From Arenicola marina (lineage: Eukaryota > Annelida > Polychaeta > Arenicolidae): a DNA stretch of 64,000 nucleotides. Where the stretch lies: NCBI GenBank assembly GCA_964019135.1, contig CAXHSH010001423.1:62001-126000 (forward strand). The letters are read 5' to 3'. Positions 13,301 to 24,500 of this stretch are shown here, piece by piece; position 1 is the first letter of the stretch; each line of letters starts with the position of its first letter. A program made the position numbers and the translations under genes. Under the pieces are notes generated by a model, which worked only from the letters and a program-made list of their open reading frames with translations, was not told where the DNA came from and ran no database searches.

Positions 13301-15262
13301 CCCATGTGTCTATCAGTCTCCGTGTGTCTATCAGTCCCCTTGTGTCTATCAGCCCACATGTGTCTGTCGGATCACATTTGTCTGTCGTCGGTTCCCTATG
13401 TGTCTATCATTCCCCGTGTGTCTATCAGTCCCCGTGTGTCTATCAGTCCCAGTGTGTATATCAGCCCCCATGTGTCTGTCGTACCCCAATGTGTCTGTCG
13501 GACCCCATGTGTCTGTCGGACCCCAAGCTGTATTTCGGACCCCTTGTGTCAGTCGTCGGATCCCTAGGTGTCTATCAGTCTCCGTGTGTCTATGAGCCCC
13601 CATGTGTCCATCAGTCCCCATGTGTCTGTCGGACCCCAAGGTGTCTGTCGGGCCCCATGTGTCTGTCTGACCCCAAGCTGTATTTCGGAACCCATGTGTC
13701 AGTCGTCGGATCCCTAGGTGTCTATCAGTCCCCGTGTGTCTATCAGTCCCCATGTGTCTATCAGCCCCCATGTGTCTATCAGCCCCCATGTGTCTATCAG
13801 TCCCAGTGTGTATATCAGCCCCCATGTGTCTGTCGGACCCCAAGGTGTCTGTCGGACCCCATGTGTCTGTCGGACCCCAAGCTGTATTTCGGACCCCATG
13901 TGTCAGTCGTCGGATCCCTAGGTGTCTATCAGTCCCCGTGTGTCTATCAGCCCCCATGTGTCTATCGGCCCTCATGTGTCTGTCGGAGCCCATGTGTCTG
14001 TCGGAGCCCATGTGTCTGTCGGAGCCCATGTTTATGTCGGACCCCATGTGTCTTTCGGAGCCCATGTGTCTGTCGGAGCCCATGTGTCTGTCGGACCCCA
14101 TGTGTCTGTTGTCGGACCCTAGGTGTCTATCAGTCTCCGTGTGTCTATCAGCCCCCATGTGTCTATCAGTCCCCTTGCGTCTATCAGCCCCCATGTGTCT
14201 GTCGGAGCCCATGTGTCTGTCGGAACCCATGTGTCTGTCGTCGGATCCCTAGATGTCTATCAGTCCCCGTGTGTCTATCAGTCCCTGCGTGTCTATCAGT
14301 CCCCGTGTGTCTATCAGTCCCCGTGTGTCTATCAGTCCCCGTGTGTCTATCAGTCCCCATGTGTCTATCAGCCCCCATGTGTCTATCAGCCCCCATGTGT
14401 CTGTCGGACCCCAAGGTGTCTGTCGGACCCCATGTGTCTGTCGAACCCCATGTGTTTGTCGTCGGATCGCTAGGTGTCTATCAGTCGCCATGGGTCTATC
14501 ATTCCCTATGTGTCTGTCGGAGCCCATGTGTCTGTCGGAGCCCATGTTTATGTCGGACCCCATGTGTCTTTCGGAGCCCATGTGTCTGTCGTAGCCCATG
14601 TGTCTGTCGGACCCCATGTGTCTGTTGTCGGACCCCTAGGTGTCTATCAGTCCCCGTGTGTCTATCAGTCCCCATGTGTCTATCAGTCCCCGTGTGTCTG
14701 TCAGTCCCCGTGTGTCTATCAGCCCCCATGTGTCTATCAGCCCCCATGTGTCTGTCGGAGCCCATGTGTCTGTCGGAGCCCATGTTTATGTCGGACCCCA
14801 TGTGTCTCTCGTCGGATCCCTAGGTGTCTATCAGTCCCCGTGTGTCTATCAGTCCCTTTGTGTCTATCAGCCCACATGTGTCTGTCGGATCACATTTGTC
14901 TGTCGTCGGTTCCCTATGTGTCTATCAGTCCCCGTGTGTCTTATCAGTCCCCGTGTATCTATCAGTCCCAGTGTGTATATCAGCCCCCATGTGTCTGTCG
15001 TACCCCGACGTGTCTGTCGGACCCCATGTGTCTGTCGGACCCCAAGCTATATTTCGGACCCCATGTGTCAGTCGTCGGATCCCTAGGTGTCTATCAGTCC
15101 CCGCGTGTCTATCAGTCCCTGCGTGTCTATCAGTCCCCGTGTGTCTATCAGTCCCCGTGTGTCTATCAGTCCCCGTGTGTCTATCAGTCCCCATGTGTCT
15201 GTCAGCCCCCATGTGTCTATCAGTCGCCATGTGTCTATCATCCCCTATGTGTCTGTCGGACC
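10353..15262. repeat. Long-range duplication, copy 2 (18-bp array)
   Basis: This is the second copy of the multi-kilobase block at 1-5,270. Relative to copy 1 it lacks four 18-bp units near 12,150 and 278 bp near 14,940. Similarity of unit order fades after about 15,262. The bounds come from comparing runs of variant units by eye and are approximate to a few units. Confidence 0.8.
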
Positions 15263-17779
15263 CCATGTGTCTTTCGGAGCCCATGTGTCTGTTGTCGGAC
15301 CCTAAGTGTTTATCAGTCTCCGTGTGTCTATCAGCCCCCATGTGTCTATCAGTCCCCTTGCGTCTATCAGCCCCCATCTGTCTGTCGGAGCCCATGTGTC
15401 TGTCGGAACCCATGTGTCTGTCGGACACCATGTGTCTGTCGTCGGATCCCTAGGTGTCTATCAGTCCCCGTGTGTCTATCAGTCCCTGCGTGTCTATCAG
15501 TCCCCGTGTGTCTATCAGTCCCCGTGTGTCTATCAGTCCCCGTGTGCCTATCAGTCCCCATGTGTCTATCAGCCCCCATGTGTCTATCAGCCCCCATGTG
15601 TCTGTCGGAGCCCATGTGTCTGTCGGACCCCATGTGTCTGTTGTCGGACCCTAGGTGTCTATCAGTCTCCGTGTGTCTATCAGCCCCCATGTGTCTATCA
15701 GTCCCCTTGCGTCTATCAGCCCCCATGTGTCTGTCGGAGCCCATGTGTCTGTCGGAACCCATGTGTCCGTCGTCGGATCCCTAGATGTCTATCAGTCCCC
15801 GTGTGTCTATCAGTCCCTGCGTGTCTATCAGTCCCCGTGTGTCTATCAGTCCCCGTGTGTCTATCAGTCCCCGTGTGTCTATCAGTCCCCATGTGTCTAT
15901 CAGCCCCCATGTGTCTATCAGCCCCCATGTGTCCGTCGGACCCCAAGGTGTCTGTCGGGCCTCATGTGTCTGTCGAACCCCATGTGTTTGTCGTCGGATC
16001 GCTAGGTGTCTATCAGTCGCCATGGGTCTATCATTCCCTATGTGTCTGTCGGAGCCCATGTGTCTGTCGGAGCCCATGTGCCTTTCGGAGCCCATGTGTC
16101 TGTCGGAGCCCATGTGTCTGCCGGACCCCATGTGTCTGTTGTCGGACCCCTAAGTGTCTATCAGTCCCCGTGTGTCTATCAGTCCCCATGTGTCTATCAG
16201 TCCCCGTGTGTCTGTCAGTCCCCGTGTGTCTATCAGCCCCCATGTGTCTATCAGCCCCCATGTGTCTATCAGCCCCCATGTGTCTGTCGGAGCCCATGTG
16301 TCTGTCGGACCCCATGTGTCTGTTGTCGGACCCTAGGTGTCTATCAGTCTCCGTGTGTCTATCAGCCCCCATGTGTCTATCAGTCCCCTTGCGTCTATCA
16401 GCCCCCATGTGTCTGTCGGAGCCCATGTGTCTGTCGGAACCCATGTGTCTGTCGTCGGATCCCTAGATGTCTATCAGTCCCCGTGTGTCTATCAGTCCCT
16501 GCGTGTCTATCAGTCCCCGTGTGTCTATCAGTCCCCGTGTGTCTATCAGTCCCCGTGTGTCTATCAGTCCCCATGTGTCTATCAGCCCCCATGTGTCTAT
16601 CAGCCTCCATGTGTCTGTCGGACCCCAAGGTGTCTGTCGGACCCCATGTGTCTGTCGAACCCCATGTGTTTGTCGTCGGATCGCTAGGTGTCTATCAGTC
16701 GCCATGCGTCTATCATTCCCTATGTGTCTGTCGGAGCCCATGTGTCTGTCGGAGCCCATGTTTATGTCGGACCCCATGTGTCTTTCGGAGCCCATGTGTC
16801 TGTCGTAGCCCATGTGTCTGTCGGACCCCATGTGTCTGTTGTCGGACCCCTAGGTGTCTATCAGTCCCCGTGTGTCTATCAGTCCCCATGTGTCTATCAG
16901 TCCCCGTGTGTCTGTCAGTCCCCGTGTGTCTATCAGCCCCCATGTGTCTATCAGCCCCCATGTGTCTGTCGGAGCCCATGTGTCTGTCGGAGCCCATGTT
17001 TATGTCAGACCCCATGTGTCTCTCGTCGGATCCCTAGGTGTCTATCAGTCCCCGTGTGTCTATCAGTCCCTTTGTGTCTATCAGCCCACATGTGTCTGTC
17101 GGATCACATTTGTCTGTCGTCGGTTCCCCATGTGTCTATCAGTCCCCGTGTGTCTTGTCAGTCCCCGTGTGTCTATCAGTCCCAGTGTGTATATCAGCCC
17201 CCATGTGTCTGTCGTACCCCAACGTGTCTGTCGGACCCCATGTGTCTGTTGTCGGACCCTAGGTGTCTATCAGTCTCCGTGTGTCTATCAGCCCCCATGT
17301 GTCTATCAGTCCCCTTGCGTCTATCAGCCCCCATGTGTCTGTCGGAGCCCATGTGTCTGTCGGAACCCATGTGTCTGTCGTCGGATCCCTAGATGTCTAT
17401 CAGTCCCCGTGTGTCTATCAGTCCCTGCGTGTCTATCAGTCCCCGTGTGTCTATCAGTCCCCGTGTGTCTATCAGTCCCCGTGTGTCTATCAGTCCCCAT
17501 GTGTCTATCAGCCCCCATGTGTCTATCAGCCCCCATGTGTCTGTCGGACCCCAAGGTGTCTGTCGGACCCCATGTGTCTGTCGAACCCCATGTGTTTGTC
17601 GTCGGATCGCTAGGTGTCTATCAGTCGCCATGGGTCTATCATTCCCTATGTGTCTGTCGGAGCCCATGTGTCTGTCGGAGCCCATGTTTATGTCGGACCC
17701 CATGTGTCTTTCGGAGCCCATGTGTCTGTCGTAGCCCATGTGTCTGTCGGACCCCATGTGTCTGTTGTCGGACCCCTAG

Positions 17780-19016
17780 GTGTCTATCAGTCCCCGTGTG
17801 TCTATCAGTCCCCATGTGTCTATCAGTCCCCGTGTGTCTGTCAGTCCCCGTGTGTCTATCAGCCCCCATGTGTCTATCAGCCCCCATGTGTCTGTCGGAG
17901 CCCATGTGTCTGTCGGAGCCCATGTTTATGTCGGACCCCATGTGTCTCTCGTCGGATCCCTAGGTGTCTATCAGTCCCCGTGTGTCTATCAGTCCCTTTG
18001 TGTCTATCAGCCCACATGTGTCTGTCGGATCACATTTGTCTGTCGTCGGTTCCCTATGTGTCTATCAGTCCCCGTGTGTCTTATCAGTCCCCGTGTGTCT
18101 ATCAGTCCCAGTGTGTATATCAGCCCCCATGTGTCTGTCGTACCCCAACGTGTCTGTCGGACCCCATGTGTCTGTCGGACCCCAAGCTGTATTTCGGACC
18201 CCATGTGTCAGTCGTCGGATCCCTAGGTGTCTATCAGTCCCCGTGTGTCTATCAGTCCCTGCGTGTCTATCAGTCCCCGTGTGTCTATCAGTCCCCGTGT
18301 GTCTATCAGTCCCCGTGTGTCTATCAGTCCCCATGTGTCTGTCAGCCCCCATGTGTCTATCAGTCGCCATGTGTCTATCATCCCCTATGTGTCTGTCGGA
18401 CCCCATGTGTCTGTCGGAGCCCATGTTTATGTCGGACCCCATGTGTCTTTCGGAGCCCATGTGTCTGTTGTCGGACCCTAAGTGTTTATCAGTCTCCGTG
18501 TGTCTATCAGCCCCCATGTGTCTATCAGTCCCCTTGCGTCTATCAGCCCCCATCTGTCTGTCGGAGCCCATGTGTCTGTCGGAACCCATGTGTCTGTCGG
18601 ACACCATGTGTCTGTCGTCGGATCCCTAGGTGTCTATCAGTCCCCGTGTGTCTATCAGTCCCTGCGTGTCTATCAGTCCCCGTGTGTCTATCAGTCCCTG
18701 TGTGTCTATCAGTCCCCGTGTGCCTATCAGTCCCCATGTGTCTATCAGCCCCTATGTGTCTATCAGCCCCCATGTGTCTGTCGGACCCCAAGGTGTCTGT
18801 CGGACCCCATGTGTCTGTCGAACCCCATGTGTTTGTCGTCGGATCGCTAGGTGTCTATCAGTCGCCATGGGTCTATCATTCCCTATGTGTCTGTCGGAGC
18901 CCGTGTGTCTGTCGGAGCCCATGTTTATGTCGGACCCCATGTGTCTTTCGGAGCCCATGTGTCTGTCGGAGCCCATGTTTATGTCGGACTCCATGTGTCT
19001 GTTGTCGGACCCCTAG
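17780..19016. repeat. 1,237-bp higher-order repeat, copy 1
   Basis: A block of about 68 basic units repeats head to tail with a period of 1,237 bp. The variant order from about 17,780 to 19,200 is the same as from 19,017 to about 20,437. The period is not a multiple of 18 because it contains several longer punctuation units. A related copy lies at about 23,301-24,500, offset 5,521 bp, with a 36-bp deletion. Shorter relatives with spacing of about 926-944 bp occur at 5,561-7,430. Confidence 0.85.
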
Positions 19017-20253
19017 GTGTCTATCAGTCCCCGTGTGTCTATCAGTCCCCATGTGTCTATCAGTCCCCGTGTGTCTGTCAGTCCCCGTGTGTCTATCAGC
19101 CCCCATGTGTCTATCAGCCCCCATGTGTCTGTCGGAGCCCATGTGTCTGTCGGAGCCCATGTTTATGTCGGACCCCATGTGTCTCTCGTCGGATCCCTAG
19201 GTGTCTATCAGTCCCCGTGTGTCTATCAGTCCCTTTGTGTCTATCAGCCCACATGTGTCTGTCGGATCACATTTGTCTGTCGTCGGTTCCCTATGTGTCT
19301 ATCAGTCCCCGTGTGTCTTATCAGTCCCCGTGTGTCTATCAGTCCCAGTGTGTATATCAGCCCCCATGTGTCTGTCGTACCCCAACGTGTCTGTCGGACC
19401 CCATGTGTCTGTCGGACCCCAAGCTGTATTTCGGACCCCATGTGTCAGTCGTCGGATCCCTAGGTGTCTATCAGTCCCCGTGTGTCTATCAGTCCCTGCG
19501 TGTCTATCAGTCCCCGTGTGTCTATCAGTCCCCGTGTGTCTATCAGTCCCCGTGTGTCTATCAGTCCCCATGTGTCTGTCAGCCCCCATGTGTCTATCAG
19601 TCGCCATGTGTCTATCATCCCCTATGTGTCTGTCGGACCCCATGTGTCTGTCGGAGCCCATGTTTATGTCGGACCCCATGTGTCTTTCGGAGCCCATGTG
19701 TCTGTTGTCGGACCCTAAGTGTTTATCAGTCTCCGTGTGTCTATCAGCCCCCATGTGTCTATCAGTCCCCTTGCGTCTATCAGCCCCCATCTGTCTGTCG
19801 GAGCCCATGTGTCTGTCGGAACCCATGTGTCTGTCGGACACCATGTGTCTGTCGTCGGATCCCTAGGTGTCTATCAGTCCCCGTGTGTCTATCAGTCCCT
19901 GCGTGTCTATCAGTCCCCGTGTGTCTATCAGTCCCTGTGTGTCTATCAGTCCCCGTGTGCCTATCAGTCCCCATGTGTCTATCAGCCCCTATGTGTCTAT
20001 CAGCCCCCATGTGTCTGTCGGACCCCAAGGTGTCTGTCGGACCCCATGTGTCTGTCGAACCCCATGTGTTTGTCGTCGGATCGCTAGGTGTCTATCAGTC
20101 GCCATGGGTCTATCATTCCCTATGTGTCTGTCGGAGCCCGTGTGTCTGTCGGAGCCCATGTTTATGTCGGACCCCATGTGTCTTTCGGAGCCCATGTGTC
20201 TGTCGGAGCCCATGTTTATGTCGGACTCCATGTGTCTGTTGTCGGACCCCTAG
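19017..20253. repeat. 1,237-bp higher-order repeat, copy 2
   Basis: This is the second head-to-tail copy of the 17,780-19,016 block and is near identical to it. The same variant order runs on into a partial third copy as far as about 20,410, where a single changed punctuation unit marks divergence. Confidence 0.85.
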
Positions 20254-23200
20254 GTGTCTATCAGTCCCCGTGTGTCTATCAGTCCCCATGTGTCTATCAG
20301 TCCCCGTGTGTCTGTCAGTCCCCGTGTGTCTATCAGCCCCCATGTGTCTATCAGCCCCCATGTGTCTGTCGGAGCCCATGTGTCTGTCGGAGCCCATGTT
20401 TATGTCGGACCCCATGTGTCTGTCGTCGAATCCCTAGGTGTCTATCAGTCCCCGTGTGTCTATCAGTCCCTGCGTGTCTATCAGTCCCCGTGTGTCTATC
20501 AGTCCCCGTGTGTCTATCAGTCGCCGTGTGTCTATCAGTCCCCATGTGTCTGTCAGCCCCCATGTGTCTATCAGTCGCCATGTGTCAATCATCCCCTATG
20601 TGTCTGTCGGACCCCATGTGTCTGTCGGAGCCCATGTTTATGTCGGACCCCATGTGTCTTTCGGAGCCCATGTGTCTGTTGTCGGACCCTAAGTGTCTAT
20701 CAGTCTCCGTGTGTCTATCAGCCCCCATGTGTCTATCAGTCCCCTTGCGTCTATCAGCCCCCATCTGTCTGTCGGAGCCCATGTGTCTGTCGGAACCCAT
20801 GTGTCTGTCGGACACCATGTGTCTGTCGTCGGATCCCTAGGTGTCTATCAGTCCCCGTGTGTCTATCAGTCCCTGCATGTCTATCAGTCCCCGTGTGTCT
20901 ATCAGTCCCCGTGTGTCTATCAGTCCCCGTGTGCCTATCAGTCCCCATGTGTCTATCAGCCCCCATGTGTCTATCAGCCCCCATGTGTCTGTCGGACCCC
21001 AAGGTGTCTGTCGGACCCCATGTGTCTGTCGAACCCCATGTGTTTGTCGTCGGATCGCTAGGTGTCTATCAGTCGCCATGGGTCTATCATTCCCTATGTG
21101 TCTGTCGGAGTCCATGTGTCTGTCGGAGCCCATGTTTATGTCGGACCCCATGTGTCTTTCGGAGCCCATGTGTCTGTCGGAGCCCATGTTTATGTCGGAC
21201 TCCATGTGTCTGTTGTCGGACCCCTAGGTGTCTATCAGTCCCCGTGTGTCTATCAGTCCCCATGTGTCTATCAGTCCCCGTGTGTCTGTCAGTCCCCGTG
21301 TGTCTATCAGCCCCCATGTGTCTATCAGCCCCCATGTGTCTGTCGGAGCCCATGTGTCTGTCGGAGCCCATGTTTATGTCGGACCCCATGTGTCTCTCGT
21401 CGGATCCCTAGGTGTCTATCAGTCCCCGTGTGTCTATCAGTCCCTTTGTGTCTATCAGCCCACATGTGTCTGTCGGATCACATTTGTCTGTCGTCGGTTC
21501 CCTATGTGTCTATCATTCCCCGTGTGTCTTATCAGTCCCCGTGTGTCTATCAGTCCCAGTGTGTATATCAGCCCCCACGTGCCTGTCGTACCCCAGTGTG
21601 TCTGTCGGACCCCATGTGTCTGTCGGACCCCAAGCTGTATTTCGGACCCCATGTGTCACTCGTCGGATCCCTAGGTGTCTATCAGTCCCCGTGTGTATCA
21701 GTCCCTGCGTGTCTATCAGTCCCCGTGTGTCTATCAGTCCCCGTGTGTCTATCAGTCCCAGTGTGTCTATCAGCTCCCCATGTGTCTGTCGGAGCCCATG
21801 TGTCTGTCGGAGCCCATGTGTCTGTCGGAGCCCATGTGTCTGTCGGACCCCATGTGTCTCTCGACGGGTCCCGATGTGTCTATCAGTCCCCGTGTGTCTA
21901 TCAGTCCCCGTGTGTCTATCAGTCCCCATGTGTCTATCAGCCCCCATGTGTCTATCAGCCCCCATGTGTCTGTCGGACCCCAAGGTGTCTGTCGAACCCC
22001 ATGTGTTTGTCGTCGGATCGCTAGGTGTCTATCAGTCGCCATGGGTCTATCATTCCCTATGTGTCTGTCGGAGCCCATGTGTCTGTCGGAGCCCATGTTT
22101 ATGTCGGACCCCATGTGCCTTTCGGAGCCCATGTGTCTGTCGGAGCCCATGTGTCTGTCGGACCCCATGTGTCTGTTGTCGGGCCCCTAAGTGTCTATCA
22201 GTCCCCGTGTGTCTATCAGTCCCCATGTGTCTATCAGTCCCCGTGTGTCTGTCAGTCCCCGTGTGTCTATCAGCCCCCATGTGTCTATCAGCCCCCATGT
22301 GTCTGTCGGAGCCCATGTGTCTGTCGGAGCCCATGTTGATGTCGGACCCCATGTGTCTCTCGTCGGATCCCTAGGTGTCTATCAGTCCCCGTGTGTCTAT
22401 CAGTCCCCATGTGTCTATCAGTCCCCGTGTGTCTGTCAGTCCCCGTGTGTCTATCAGTCCCCATGTGTCTATCAGCCCCCATGTGTCTGTCGGAGCCCAT
22501 GTGTCTGTCGGAGCCCATGTTTATGTCGGACCCCATGTTTATGTCGGACCCCATGTGTCTCTCGTCGGATCCCTAGGTGTCTATCAGTCCCCGTGTGTCT
22601 ATCAGTCCCTTTGTGTCTATCAGCCCACATGTGTCTGTCGGATCACATTTGTCTGTCGTCGGTTCCCTATGTGTCTATCAGTCCCCGTGTGTCTTGTCAG
22701 TCCCCGTGTGTCTATCAGTCCCAGTGTGTATATCAGCCCCCATGTGTCTGTCGTACCCCAACGTGTCTGTCGGACCCCATGTGTCTGTTGTCGGACCCTA
22801 GGTGTCTATCAGTCTCCGTGTGTCTATCAGCCCCCATGTGTCTATCAGTCCCCTTGCGTCTATCAGCCCCCATGTGTCTGTCGGAGCCCATGTGTCTGTC
22901 GGAACCCATGTGTCTGTCGTCGGATCCCTAGATGTCTATCAGTCCCCGTGTGTCTATCAGTCCCTGCGTGTCTATCAGTCCCCGTGTGTCTATCAGTCCC
23001 CGTGTGTCTATCAGTCCCCGTGTGTCTATCAGTCCCCATGTGTCTATCAACCCCCATGTGTCTATCAGCCCCCATGTGTCTGTCGGACCCCAAGGTGTCT
23101 GTCGGACCCCATGTGTCTATCGAACCCCATGTGTTTGTCGTCGGATCGCTAGGTGTCTATCAGTCGCCATGGGTTTATCATTCCCTATGTGTCTGTCGGA

Positions 23201-23300
23201 GCCCATGTGTCTGTCGGAGCCCATGTTTATGTCGGACCCCATGTGTCTTTCGGAGCCCATGTGCCTGTCGGACCCCATGTGTCTGTTGTCGGACCCCTAG

Positions 23301-24500
23301 GTGTCTATCAGTCCCCGTGTGTCTATCAGTCCCCATGTGTCTATCAGTCCCCGTGTGTCTGTCAGTCCCCGTGTGTCTATCAGCCCCCATGTGTCTATCA
23401 GCCCCCATGTGTCTGTCGGAGCCCATGTGTCCGTCGGAGCCCATGTTTATGTCGGACCCCATGTGTCTCTCGTCGGATCCCTAGGTGTCTATCAGTCCCC
23501 GTGTGTCTATCAGTCCCTTTGTGTCTATCAGCCCACATGTGTCTGTCGGATCACATTTGTCTGTCGTCGGTTCCCTATGTGTCTATCAGTCCCCGTGTGT
23601 CTTATCAGTCCCCGTGTGTCTATCAGTCCCAGTGTGTATATCAGCCCCCATGTGTCTGTCGTACCCCAACGTGTCTGTCGGACCCCATGTGTCTGTCGGA
23701 CCCCAAGCTGTATTTCGGACCCCATGTGTCAGCCGTCGGATCCCTAGGTGTCTGTCAGTCCCCGTGTGTCTATCAGTCCCTGCGTGTCTATCAGTCCCCG
23801 TGTGTCCATCAGTCCCCGTGTGTCTATCAGTCCCCGTGTGTCTATCAGTCCCCATGTGTCTGTCAGCCCCCATGTGTCTATCAGTCGCCATGTGTCTATC
23901 ATCCCCTATGTGTCTGTCGGACCCCATGTGTCTGTCGGAGCCCATGTTTATGTCGGACCCCATGTGTCTTTCGGAGCCCATGTGTCTGTTGTCGGACCCT
24001 AAGTGTTTATCAGTCTCCGTGTGTCTATCAGCCCCCATGTGTCTATCAGTCCCCTTGCGTCTATCAGCCCCCATCTGTCTGTCGGAGCCCATGTGTCTGT
24101 CGGAACCCATGTGTCTGTCGGACACCATGTGTCTGTCGTCGGATCCCTAGGTGTCTATCAGTCCCCGTGTGTCTATCAGTCCCCGTGTGTCTATCAGTCC
24201 CCGTGTGCCTATCAGTCCCCATGTGTCTATCAGCCCCCATGTGTCTATCAGCCCCCATGTGTCTGTCGGACCCCAAGGTGTCTGTCGGACCCCATGTGTC
24301 TGTCGAACCCCATGTGTTTGTCGTCGGATCGCTAGGTGTCTATCAGTCGCCATGGGTCTATCATTCCCTATGTGTCTGTCGGAGCCCATGTGTCTGTCGG
24401 AGCCCATGTTTATGTCGGACCCCATGTGTCTTTCGGAGCCCATGTGTCTGTCGGAGCCCATGTTTATGTCGGACTCCATGTGTCTGTTGTCGGACCCCTA
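23301..24500. repeat. Dispersed copy of the 1,237-bp higher-order repeat
   Basis: The variant units here follow the order of 17,780-18,980 at an offset of 5,521 bp, with scattered base changes and a loss of 36 bp (two units) near 24,190. It shows that the higher-order block is both tandem and dispersed within the array. Confidence 0.7.

Noticed and set aside
17614-19200. Open frames of up to about 530 codons in the 18-bp array (Cys-rich [10 protein letters not shown]-type peptides)
   Set aside because: They are a by-product of an 18-bp period with five open frames. There is no unique N- or C-terminal part and no codon preference; frames break at each punctuation unit.
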